Shown in pieces: positions 1 through 7,593 of a stretch of 64,000 nt of DNA. The notes under the pieces are model-generated. The model saw only the letters and a list, made by a program, of their open reading frames with translations. It searched no databases and was not told the DNA's origin. Positions within the stretch are counted from its first letter, which is position 1. Every line of letters starts with the position of its first letter. The translations under genes were made by a program, and so were the position numbers. Source of the DNA: Blautia luti (GTDB lineage: Bacteria; Bacillota; Clostridia; Lachnospirales; Lachnospiraceae); contig NZ_AP028156.1 of assembly GCF_033096465.1 (NCBI RefSeq), positions 1,012,501-1,076,500 on the forward strand, written 5' to 3'.

Positions 1-498
<498 letters not shown>

Positions 499-574
499 AG
501 AATCGCAGGAAGTAATGAATCTCAAGGAAATGTCAACATGTATGTAGTTTTGAGAGTATATAAAATATACTTGT

Positions 575-645
575 AGGGGATTGGTCAAATGGTATGATAG
601 GGGTCTCCAAAACCTTTGGTGGGAGTTCGATTCTCTCATCCCCTG
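575..645 (+). tRNA. trnW: tRNA-Trp (CCA anticodon)
   Basis: A full cloverleaf can be drawn. The acceptor AGGGGAT pairs with ATCCCCT, the D stem is GTCA/TGAT, and the anticodon loop CTCCAAA gives CCA. The T stem GGGAG/CTCTC carries loop TTCGATT, and the discriminator is G. The anticodon stem has two G-U pairs. The 3' CCA is not encoded. It lies 76 nt after the 23S end and is probably co-transcribed with the rRNA operon. Confidence 0.95.
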
Positions 646-652
646 TTTTAAG

Positions 653-697
653 ACGCTCGAAAGCCTTGGATTTGTTGGGTTTCGAGCGTTTTCGTTT
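653..697 (+). terminator. Rho-independent terminator of the rRNA/tRNA operon
   Basis: A perfect 10-bp stem (ACGCTCGAAA at 653-662 with TTTCGAGCGT at 680-689) is followed by a T-rich tract. Confidence 0.85.
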
Positions 698-762
698 TTG
701 GGAAACCAAAACCGCTGATTTTAGCTGATGACTTCTACGATTGATTAATGAGCACTATTTAA

Positions 763-1130
763 TTGATCGCAGAAATTATCAGTTTTTTGTGCGGAAAATA
801 TCTTCCTGATCCAAGCATTCTCTCTATCTCAGCTGATCTGAGAAAAATGGCACTGCTCATCATTCTGTTAAAGGCAGGTTTATCGCTGAATATGGATGAT
901 CTGAAGAAAGTAGGAAGACCTGCGGTCATGATGGTCTTTGTACCGTCATCATTTGAGATTATCGGTTATTTACTATTTTTTTTAGCATGGCGCAGGGCGG
1001 CAGTGCAGACATCAAAACATTTGCCAACATCCCGGTTTCAATCATTCTGGGAATCATTCTTGGTGCAATCGTAGGCTGCCTGCTGTGTTTATTTTTTGAG
1101 ACAGCTTATGCGAAGAAACATTATGTAAGA
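763..1130 (+). pseudogene. cation:proton antiporter remnant (internal deletion, frameshifted)
   Basis: Two blocks of a CPA-type cation:proton antiporter are seen in different frames. The first (763 to about 985) includes ISADLRKMALLIILLKAGL and DDLKKVGRPAVMM. The second (987-1130) includes MAQGGSADIKTFANIPVSI and a following hydrophobic helix. In intact relatives a long membrane section lies between these blocks, and here it is missing. The protein N-terminus is also absent, and the second block runs in frame straight into kinase sequence. Family assignment is from remembered antiporter sequence and is fairly firm. It is not functional as a transporter. Confidence 0.75.
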
Positions 1131-1133
1131 ACA

Positions 1134-1535
1134 GGCATCCTCACAGGCATGACCAGGACGACTAAACGTAAAGAAATCGTAAGAACTGCTCTCGCTTGCA
1201 TTGCTTACCAGATTACAGACGTAATCAAAGCAATGAGCACCGAATCCGGTATTGATATCTCCGAACTCCGCGTAGACGGCGGCCCAACTAAGAACAAATA
1301 TCTCATGCAGTTTCAGAGTGATATTGTCCATGTCACTGTTCAGGTTCCTTCCTCCGAGGAACTTTCCGGAATTGGAGTTGCTTATGCAGCAGGAATCGCA
1401 GCCGGCATTTATAATAAGAAAGAAGTCCTCAACAAAATGACCCGCACCCGCTTTACTCCACAGATGCAGTCGGACGAATGTGTCCAGAAATATGCAGGCT
1501 GGAAAAATGCGGTAGAACAGGTATTGAATAAATAA
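1134..1535 (+). pseudogene. FGGY/glycerol kinase C-terminal remnant fused to the antiporter remnant
   Basis: From 1134 the frame matches the C-terminal domain of FGGY carbohydrate kinases, closest in style to glycerol kinase. Blocks seen are GMTRTTKRKEIVRTALACIA, ELRVDGGPTKNKYLMQFQSD and GIGVAYAAGIAAGIY. The N-terminal domain with the first ATP-binding segment is absent. About 133 codons remain and end at a normal stop. The open frame is continuous with the antiporter block (987-1535), so a 182-residue chimeric peptide could in principle be made, but neither parent activity can survive. Likely a deletion scar joining two once-separate genes. Confidence 0.75.
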
Positions 1536-1577
1536 GAATAACAGTGTTATAATTCATAACAGAATATTGCACGAAGG

Positions 1578-1626
1578 AGAGCAGATATTACATCTTATAT
1601 CAGGTGTAGTAGCTGCTCTTTTTGTG
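1578..1626 (+). terminator. probable terminator after the chimeric pseudogene
   Basis: GAGCAG (1579-1584) pairs with CTGCTC (1613-1618) and is followed by TTTTTGTG. A second hairpin (AAAGGGAC near 1632 with GTCCCCCTTT near 1667) follows. Apart from these and the promoter at 1732, I see nothing in 1536-1835. Confidence 0.6.
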
Positions 1627-1731
1627 TTAATAAAGGGACACTCAGAAATATTTGTATTTTCCGGGCGTCCCCCTTTAATACTTAATTAACCATACACAAA
1701 TATATTTTTTCAAAAGAAAATAAAAAAGGGA

Positions 1732-1760
1732 TTGACAAACCAAAATAAAGATTGTATAGT
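1732..1760 (+). promoter_or_regulatory. sigma-A promoter for the SGNH hydrolase/ABC operon
   Basis: TTGACA (1732-1737), a 17-nt spacer and TATAGT (1755-1760). The ATG at 1836 follows with ribosome binding site AGAAGGTGA. Confidence 0.8.
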
Positions 1761-1835
1761 ATTCCTATCAAATAGATATGAAAACAGGAAAACCAAAAAC
1801 CTAAACTAAAAAATAAGTTAAGAAGGTGACAAGAC

Positions 1836-2456
1836 ATGAAACAAATCCTATGTTTCGGTGATTCCAATACATACGGTTTAATCCCGGGAACTACTAATCA
1901 GAGATACGGATGGGGTACCCGCTGGACCAGCATCCTGGATGAAAAAGTAAGAACAAAAGGCTACAGAGTAATCGAAGAAGGTCTCTGCGGAAGGACCACC
2001 GTGTTCGACGATCCATTCCGTACAGAAAGAAGAGGAACGGAAATGCTTCCGGCAATCCTTGAAAGTCACAGACCGGTAGACATTATTGTTCTTATGCTTG
2101 GCACTAATGACTGTAAAAGCGTATACAGCGCAACCCCGGAAGTGATCGGACAGGGAATTGAACAGCTTCTTGATCAGATCAAGGCTGTAAACCCGGATGC
2201 TAAAATATTACTGGTGTCTCCTATCTACCTTGGAGAGAAAATCTGGGAAGAGGATTTTGATCCGGAATTCGATAAGAATTCTATCGAAGTATCATGGAAT
2301 TTGCCTCGGGTGTATGAGAAAATCGCCAGAAGGAGAAATATTTCGTACCTTCCAGCTTCGGAATTTGCCCGGCCTGGTGAAGCAGATCAGGAGCATCTGG
2401 ATGCGTTGGGACATAGCAGACTTGCAGATGCAATTTATGAAAAGCTTGCAGGATGA
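1836..2456 (+). CDS. SGNH/GDSL-family hydrolase
   Basis: 206 aa. The N-terminal block FGDSNTYG holds the catalytic Ser of the SGNH hydrolase fold. LMLGTNDCK gives the Asn block, and the C-terminal EHLDALGHSRLADA gives the Asp/His pair. There is no signal peptide, so it should act in the cytoplasm. Family members are esterases or deacetylases of small esters; the substrate cannot be read from sequence. AGAAGGTGA precedes the ATG. It is the first gene after a strong promoter, 133 nt ahead of the amino acid importer genes and probably co-transcribed with them. Confidence 0.85.
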   Translation: MKQILCFGDSNTYGLIPGTTNQRYGWGTRWTSILDEKVRTKGYRVIEEGLCGRTTVFDDPFRTERRGTEMLPAILESHRPVDIIVLMLGTNDCKSVYSATPEVIGQGIEQLLDQIKAVNPDAKILLVSPIYLGEKIWEEDFDPEFDKNSIEVSWNLPRVYEKIARRRNISYLPASEFARPGEADQEHLDALGHSRLADAIYEKLAG

Positions 2457-2538
2457 CGCCTGAAATGTTATGATAGTTCACAGATGCGCAGATGTAACGC
2501 TTTACCTAGGTCAAGCAATAAGCGGCACCGGCGCCCCA

Positions 2539-2556
2539 ACCGTTCATTATAACGGT
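2539..2556. repeat. short inverted repeat upstream of the ABC permease gene
   Basis: ACCGTT (2539-2544), a 6-nt loop and AACGGT (2551-2556), 33 nt before the permease start. It could be an operator or a small RNA hairpin. There is no T-run, so it is not a terminator. Confidence 0.3.
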
Positions 2557-2589
2557 AAATCATAATAATAGAAGGAGAATAAAGTAACC

Positions 2590-3249
2590 ATGGATTTTGA
2601 GTTTATCCGCGAGCAGACACCCCTTTATATTGAGGCAGCGAAGCTTACACTTCACATGGCAGTGATTGGTGTGCTGCTTGCCATTGTGGTTGGGCTTGTC
2701 TGCAGCATGATTAAGTATTTCAGGATTCCTGTACTTCGTCAGATCGTGGAATGTTACATTGAACTGTCCAGAAATACACCATTGTTGATCCAGTTGTTCT
2801 TCCTGTATTTCGGTCTTCCGAAGATAGGAATCGTACTCAGCTCCGAACAATGTGCGATCTCAGGTCTGGCATTTCTGGGAGGCAGTTACATGGCAGAAGC
2901 TTTCCGAAGTGGTCTGGACAATGTTCCACCGATTCAGGTAGAATCCGCATTAAGTCTCGGAATGAGTAATCGTCAGGTATTTACAAACATCATCCTGCCG
3001 CAGGCGGTATCCAATTCCATTCCTGCATTCTGCGCCAATGCGATCTTTCTTATTAAAGAGACATCCGTATTCAGCGCAGTAGCACTTGCAGACTTGATGT
3101 TTGTGACAAAAGACCTGATCGGAATTTATTACAAAACAGATGAAGCCCTGATGATGCTTGTAATCGCATATCTGATCATACTTTTACCGATCTCGCTGAT
3201 CTGTTCATTTGTAGAAAGGAGAGTCCGCTATGCAGAATATGGGGATTGA
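2590..3249 (+). CDS. polar amino acid ABC transporter permease (HisM/GlnP family)
   Basis: 219 aa with about five hydrophobic segments. The typical early block ELSRNTPLLIQLFFLYFGLP is present. The EAA-type loop contacting the ATPase is near residues 115-140 (VESALSLGMSNRQVF...ILPQA). It forms half of the membrane channel of a polar amino acid importer. AGAAGGAG lies 13 nt before the ATG. It overlaps the second permease by 20 nt, so the two are translationally coupled. The substrate (for example cystine, glutamine or a basic amino acid) cannot be told from sequence alone. Confidence 0.92.
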   Translation: MDFEFIREQTPLYIEAAKLTLHMAVIGVLLAIVVGLVCSMIKYFRIPVLRQIVECYIELSRNTPLLIQLFFLYFGLPKIGIVLSSEQCAISGLAFLGGSYMAEAFRSGLDNVPPIQVESALSLGMSNRQVFTNIILPQAVSNSIPAFCANAIFLIKETSVFSAVALADLMFVTKDLIGIYYKTDEALMMLVIAYLIILLPISLICSFVERRVRYAEYGD

Positions 3250-3907
3250 GGTTCTTTTCAAAGGAATCAACTCATTAAGACTCTGGCAGGGCTTGTGGGT
3301 AACAATAAGAATTGCACTGATTTCCATGGTATTTTCCATTATCCTTGGATTTCTTCTTGGAATGGTAATGAACATTCCGAATAAAATAATCAAATTTATC
3401 TGTCGTATTTACCTTGAGATCGTAAGGATCATGCCGCAGCTGGTACTTTTGTTCCTGGTATATTTCGGAGCAGCCAAGCATCTGGGAATGAACCTTACCG
3501 GTGAGACAGCAGCAGTTATCGTATTTACTTTCTGGGGAACAGCAGAGATGGGGGACCTGGTGCGAAGTGCACTGATCTCTATCCCGAAACACCAGTATGA
3601 CAGTGGATACGGTCTTGGATTAAGCAAATGGCAGGTGTACTTTTATATCATCCTGCCGCAGACCATCCGAAGACTTCTTCCATCCGCAGTTAACCTCCTT
3701 ACACGAATGATCAAGACTACTTCACTGGTAGCCCTGATCGGTGTCGTAGAGGTATTAAAAGTAGGAAAACAGATCATTGATGCATCCCGATATACAAACC
3801 CGACAGCAGCCCTCTGGGTATACGGTGCAGTATTCTGTATGTATTTCATCATATGTTTTCCTTTCTCCAGACTCTCCAGAGTCCTGGAAAAGAAGTTCGC
3901 AGACTAA
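3230..3907 (+). CDS. polar amino acid ABC transporter permease, second subunit
   Basis: 225 aa, the same family as the preceding gene. Blocks include YLEIVRIMPQLVLLFLVYF and the EAA-like loop SGYGLGLSKWQVYFYIILPQ. It begins inside the end of the first permease gene (20-nt overlap). Two different permeases imply a heterodimeric channel. The ATPase gene follows after 19 nt. Confidence 0.92.
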   Translation: MQNMGIEVLFKGINSLRLWQGLWVTIRIALISMVFSIILGFLLGMVMNIPNKIIKFICRIYLEIVRIMPQLVLLFLVYFGAAKHLGMNLTGETAAVIVFTFWGTAEMGDLVRSALISIPKHQYDSGYGLGLSKWQVYFYIILPQTIRRLLPSAVNLLTRMIKTTSLVALIGVVEVLKVGKQIIDASRYTNPTAALWVYGAVFCMYFIICFPFSRLSRVLEKKFAD

Positions 3908-3926
3908 TAGAAATGAGGATAAATGA

Positions 3927-4682
3927 ATGGGACAGCCGATTTTAGAAGTAGAGCATTTAAAGAAATCATATGTAAACAATGTTCCTATTCTGGATGATGT
4001 TTCCTTCTCCATGCAAAAAGGAGAAGTAGTAGTTATCGTAGGACCTTCCGGATGTGGAAAAAGTACTTTCCTGCGATGTATCAACCGCCTGGAGGGAATT
4101 GACAGCGGAGTGCTGAAAATTGATGGCGTAAATTACGAAAATGAAAAAAAGAATATCAGTAAAGTCAGAGAGAAGATTGGAATGGTTTTCCAGAGCTACG
4201 ATCTTTTTCCGAACATGACAATTTTAAATAATCTTCTTCTGGCACCACTGAAAGTACAGAAGAGAAACAAAGAAGAAGTGAAGAAAGAAGCCGAGCAGCT
4301 TCTGGACCGAGTTGGACTTCTGGATAAGAAAGACAACTATCCAAGACAGCTCTCCGGTGGTCAGAAACAGCGGGTTGCCATTGTACGTGCCATGCTGATG
4401 CATCCGGAGATCATGCTTCTGGATGAGATCACAGCAGCCCTTGACCCGGAGATGGTAAGAGAAGTACTTCAGGTAGTTCTGGAACTTGCAAAAACAGGAA
4501 TGACCATGCTGATCGTCACTCACGAAATGGAATTTGCCAGATCTGTAGCAGACCGAGTGATCTTCATGGATAAAGGAAATATCGTAGAAGAGAACACCCC
4601 GGAACAGTTCTTCAACAATCCGCAGACTGACAGAGCCAAACAGTTCCTGAACAGTTTCCATTATGAAACAGTTAAAAAGTAA
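3927..4682 (+). CDS. polar amino acid ABC transporter ATP-binding protein (GlnQ/HisP type)
   Basis: 251 aa. Walker A is GPSGCGKST (about residues 38-46), the Q-loop is VFQSYDLFP, the ABC signature is LSGGQKQR, Walker B is IMLLDEIT and the switch His is in IVTHEM. Length and motifs are complete. It powers the two adjacent permeases. The usual DEPTSALDP is DEITAALDP here; the catalytic Glu is kept. Confidence 0.95.
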   Translation: MGQPILEVEHLKKSYVNNVPILDDVSFSMQKGEVVVIVGPSGCGKSTFLRCINRLEGIDSGVLKIDGVNYENEKKNISKVREKIGMVFQSYDLFPNMTILNNLLLAPLKVQKRNKEEVKKEAEQLLDRVGLLDKKDNYPRQLSGGQKQRVAIVRAMLMHPEIMLLDEITAALDPEMVREVLQVVLELAKTGMTMLIVTHEMEFARSVADRVIFMDKGNIVEENTPEQFFNNPQTDRAKQFLNSFHYETVKK

Positions 4683-4744
4683 TAAAGCTAGTTATATAAA
4701 AATTATCATAAAATCAAATTTTTTAAAACATGGAGGAAAAGGAC

Positions 4745-5740
4745 ATGAAGAAAAAATTATTAGCAGTTTTATTAGCAACAGGCGTAGCAGCAACAACACT
4801 TTTGGGTGGAAGTATTCTTGTAAGTGCAGCAGATGACGGCGGAAACACTGCACAGGCCCGTACTCTTGACGAGATCAAAGAAGACGGAAAGATCAAAATC
4901 GGTGTATTCAGCGATAAGAACCCATTCGGATATGTAGATGAAAACGGTGATGTTCAGGGATACGATGTATACTTCGGGAAGAGACTTGCCAAAGACCTCC
5001 TTGGAAGTGAAGATGATGTAGAATTTACATATGTAGAAGCAGCAAGCCGTGTAGAATATCTGCAGTCTGCAAAAGTAGACGTAATCCTTGCAAACTTCAC
5101 AGTAACAGATGACAGAGCAGAGAAAGTAGATTTCGCACTTCCATACATGAAAGTAGCTCTCGGCGTTGTTTCTCCTGACAATGCAGTGATCACAGATGTA
5201 AAAGATCTGGAAGGCAAGAAACTGATCGTTGTAAAAGGAACAACAGCAGAAACCTATTTCACAGACAACTATCCGGACATCGAACTTGTAAAATATGATG
5301 AATACCAGGAAGCATACGATGCACTTCTTGACGGAAGAGGAGATGCATTCTCCACAGATAACACAGAAGTACTTGCATGGGCACAACAGAATGAAGGATT
5401 CTCTGTAGGAATCGAATCCCTCGGTGACATTGACACAATTGCACCAGCAGTACAGAAAGGCAACACAGACCTTCTGAATGCGATTAACGATGAGATTAAA
5501 TCTCTGGCAGACGAACAGTTCTTCCACAAAGACTTCGAAGAAACTCTGAAACCAGTTTACGGTGATGACATCAATCCGGAAGACCTTGTTGTTGAAGGCG
5601 GCGTTGTAGACAGCGAAGATACAGCAACAGAAGATGCAGATGAAGCAGAAACAACAGATGCAGACGCAGCATCCGATGATACAAAAGACGCAGAAACAAC
5701 AGAAGAACCTGAAGAAACAGAGGCAGCAGACGCTGAATAA
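4745..5740 (+). CDS. amino acid ABC transporter substrate-binding protein, not lipidated, acidic tail
   Basis: 331 aa. Start chosen at 4745, after GGAGGAAAAGG; an upstream in-frame ATG at 4730 lies within that site. Residues 1-28 form a signal peptide ending near LVSA. The SBP_bac_3 fold follows (KIGVFSDKNPFGYVDENG, then ANFTVTDDRAEKVDFALPY). After about residue 285 the protein ends in a ~45-residue tail rich in Glu, Asp, Ala and Thr. There is no cysteine anywhere, so it cannot be a lipoprotein, unlike most Gram-positive binding proteins. How it stays near the permease is unclear; no sortase motif or membrane anchor is seen. Confidence 0.9.
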   Translation: MKKKLLAVLLATGVAATTLLGGSILVSAADDGGNTAQARTLDEIKEDGKIKIGVFSDKNPFGYVDENGDVQGYDVYFGKRLAKDLLGSEDDVEFTYVEAASRVEYLQSAKVDVILANFTVTDDRAEKVDFALPYMKVALGVVSPDNAVITDVKDLEGKKLIVVKGTTAETYFTDNYPDIELVKYDEYQEAYDALLDGRGDAFSTDNTEVLAWAQQNEGFSVGIESLGDIDTIAPAVQKGNTDLLNAINDEIKSLADEQFFHKDFEETLKPVYGDDINPEDLVVEGGVVDSEDTATEDADEAETTDADAASDDTKDAETTEEPEETEAADAE

Positions 5741-5785
5741 TACAGGCAATATAATTGATATCTTCTTAAGTATTGATTTATAAAC

Positions 5786-5838
5786 AAAATGAGATGCACT
5801 CCACGGGATTTATTCTCTGCGGGGTGCATCTCATTTTT
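5786..5838. terminator. bidirectional terminator
   Basis: AAAATGAGATGCAC pairs with GTGCATCTCATTTT around a ~20-nt loop, with A-rich and T-rich flanks. It sits between the convergent ABC operon (+) and polysaccharide deacetylase (-) and can serve both. Confidence 0.9.
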
Positions 5839-5843
5839 GGCGG

Positions 5844-6683
5844 TCAGGATGCAGAAACTAATTCATTTAAAGAATGAAACGAATACCCCATCTCTTCCCA
5901 TTTGCTTAATAGTTCATCCAGAATTTGCGCATTAGTAGAAGAGGTACTATGCAGCAGTACAATAGCCCCCGGATGAATCCGCTTCGTCAGCTTCGCGATA
6001 GCTTCCTGCGGATCCGGCTGGTTATCCTGATACCAGTCTACATAAGCAAGACTCCAGAAGAACGTATGATACCCCATTTCCTTAGCCATAGACAGATTCA
6101 GAGTACTGTAGATCCCCTGTGGCGGCCGGTAAAATTTCGTCATTTCTTTTCCGGTGATCTCTTTATAAATATCTTCCACACCAGCTAATTCTTTCTGAAA
6201 GGATTCCTGCGTAGAAATCTTCGACATATCCGGATGGGTCATCGTATGATTTCCAACAGTATGCCCCTCAGCTTCCATTCGTTTGATCAAATCCTGATTC
6301 TCCGAAATAAAATTTCCCACAACGAAAAAAGTAGCCGGAGCCTGATGATTCTTCAATGCATCCAGAATCGCAGATGTATTTCCGTTTTCATATCCGGCAT
6401 CGAAGGTAAGATAGATTTTCTTTTCCACCGTATTTTCTGCAAAGAAAGCATCATACTGAGACAGTTCTTCAATCGTGGCATTCCCCACGGGACGTTTTCC
6501 TTCTTCCTGAAAACTAAGCCCCCAGCTGGAACTCTGGGAAGATGAAGGAACAGAAGCCGGGTTCTGTGTATAGTGTGAAATAATTTTCCCGGCAGCAGCG
6601 CCTGCAAAAAAGGCAGCACAGAATAAAAGGGGAAATTTCAGATATCGCAGATATCGTTTCAGAGATATGTAGTTGAGATTCAT
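5844..6683 (-). CDS. polysaccharide deacetylase, PdaA-like
   Basis: 279 aa. One N-terminal membrane segment (about residues 14-33) is followed by a short linker and a NodB domain. Motif 1 is YLTFDAGYENG, the variant typical of PdaA-type muramic delta-lactam deacetylases rather than TFDDG. Motif 2 is HTMTHPDM (metal ligands), motif 3 RPPQGIY, and a late block is HPGAIVLLHST. It probably deacetylates peptidoglycan outside the membrane; a role in spore cortex synthesis is likely by family but not shown here. It is monocistronic, ending at the bidirectional terminator. Confidence 0.88.
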   Translation of the reverse strand: MNLNYISLKRYLRYLKFPLLFCAAFFAGAAAGKIISHYTQNPASVPSSSQSSSWGLSFQEEGKRPVGNATIEELSQYDAFFAENTVEKKIYLTFDAGYENGNTSAILDALKNHQAPATFFVVGNFISENQDLIKRMEAEGHTVGNHTMTHPDMSKISTQESFQKELAGVEDIYKEITGKEMTKFYRPPQGIYSTLNLSMAKEMGYHTFFWSLAYVDWYQDNQPDPQEAIAKLTKRIHPGAIVLLHSTSSTNAQILDELLSKWEEMGYSFHSLNELVSAS

Positions 6684-6750
6684 GGAAACCTCTCGGAAGA
6701 GATGATATTGCTATAATATATGAACAGGAAAATAAAAAAATGCAAAATAT

Positions 6751-6783
6751 AAGAGCCATCAGTTTTTCTACTGTGGCTCTTTT
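6751..6783. terminator. terminator at the end of the repeat RNA (works in both directions)
   Basis: GAGCCA/TGGCTC plus an inner CAGT/ACTG make a strong stem around a 6-nt loop. On the minus strand it is followed by TTATATTTTGC, and on the plus strand by TTTTAAAATT. Minus-strand RNA from the promoter at 7278-7306 would end here, before the deacetylase gene. Confidence 0.75.
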
Positions 6784-6797
6784 AAAATTCTGTATCC

Positions 6798-7235
6798 AAT
6801 GGATGATACCTCACTTTCTGTTAAATTATGGATTAAAATTTATTGTCCCATTGGTCTGTACCTTCCTTATGTAATTTCTGAAATAGGGTAAATCGTTAAG
6901 TTCTCATCGGACTGTACCTTCTTTGTGTGAATGAAGTGTTACATTTAAAAATAGGGTAAATCGTTAATGTTTCATCGGACTGTACCTTCCTTGTATTAAT
7001 GGATGTTACATTTAAAAATAAGGTAAATCGTTATATTTTCATTGGACTGTACCTTCCTTTAGATTAGTAGGAACATATAAAACTTAGTTGGATTTAAAAC
7101 TTTAACTTCTTGGTGGTCCGTACCTGCCTTTCATAAATTATGAATCATGAATGAAAAAACTAATTATTCTGGTGGTCTGTACCTCGCTTCCTTAGATTAT
7201 AAATAAGAAATTATGTTTTCGGTGGTCTCACTCCT
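6798..7235. repeat. degenerate tandem repeat array, 8 copies, 50-71 bp spacing
   Basis: Plus-strand consensus is CATYGGWCTGTACCTTCCTT, with TGGTGGTCTGTACC variants in the right-hand copies. Spacings between cores are about 52, 56, 68, 67, 71, 59 and 50 nt. The three central copies are the most alike, which suggests recent duplication inside an older array. Confidence 0.8.
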
Positions 7236-7277
7236 TTTCTTTTTGATTTTCCGTAATCCCTTTTGTTTTATGAACTT

Positions 7278-7306
7278 ACTATAACAGATAATAATCGAAT
7301 TGTCAA
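7278..7306 (-). promoter_or_regulatory. promoter of the repeat RNA
   Basis: Minus strand: TTGACA (plus 7301-7306), 17-nt spacer, TATAGT (plus 7278-7283). Transcription should start near 7271 and run left. No coding gene starts just downstream on this strand. Confidence 0.75.
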
Positions 7307-7439
7307 GAATAAAAATAGAAAATTTATAAAAATAATTAAAAGAATAAATAAAATAGATTTAAAATAATAAAATATTCTGAAAATATTAATAAATACAGGA
7401 ACAGTATATTTCTGAATAGGTGTGGAAAAGCTATTGCTA

Positions 7440-7560
7440 TAAAGCCTGGTACAGGGAAAAAAGAACATTGATCAGGCTATAGCGCGGTATACCACGCGAA
7501 TTTATGTGTTTAGCATAAATTCTGTGCATCGCGGAGCGTGTTACTGGGCACAGAGTGAAC
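7440..7560 (+). promoter_or_regulatory. structured 5' leader of eno
   Basis: Several hairpins lie in series: AGCCTG (7443) with CAGGCT (about 7473), a palindrome GCGCGGTATACCACGC (about 7482-7497), AATTTATG (7499-7506) with CATAAATT (7514-7521), and CTGTGC (7522-7527) with GCACAG (7548-7553). CACGC (7493-7497) can instead pair with GCGTG (7536-7540), giving exclusive alternative folds. I recognise no known riboswitch. The stretch 7311-7435 before it is very AT-rich and I see nothing in it. Confidence 0.5.
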
Positions 7561-7593
7561 AGTAATAAATTAAAATTAACAGGAGGTTCAAAA

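Larger units (their letters stand above)
6750..7271 (-). ncRNA. eight-unit repeat RNA, apparently non-coding, family not recognised
   Basis: On the minus strand a near-consensus promoter (TTGACA, 17 nt, TATAGT at 7306-7278) and a hairpin terminator (6783-6751) bracket ~520 nt with no long ORF. Inside are eight degenerate units, with GTACC-equivalent positions (plus strand) near 6806, 6858, 6914, 6982, 7049, 7120, 7179 and 7229. The RNA-sense core is AAGGAAGGUACAGNCC followed by RMYG. Units 2-4 (about 6880-7080) are also alike outside the core (~67-nt period); the others keep only the core. Many units can form a tiny GGU...ACC stem beside a purine-rich AAGGAAGG. This suggests an RNA offering many copies of one binding site, but that is inference. 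Confidence 0.7.

Noticed and set aside
4772-5749. 325-codon open frame antisense to the substrate-binding protein gene
   Set aside because: Its Cys/Phe/Tyr-rich composition is the mirror of acidic, Ala- and Thr-rich codons. The plus-strand gene is clear.
6798-7235. CRISPR array
   Set aside because: Repeat cores are degenerate, spacings vary from about 50 to 71 nt, and the sequences between central cores are themselves conserved rather than unique spacers. No cas gene is present.
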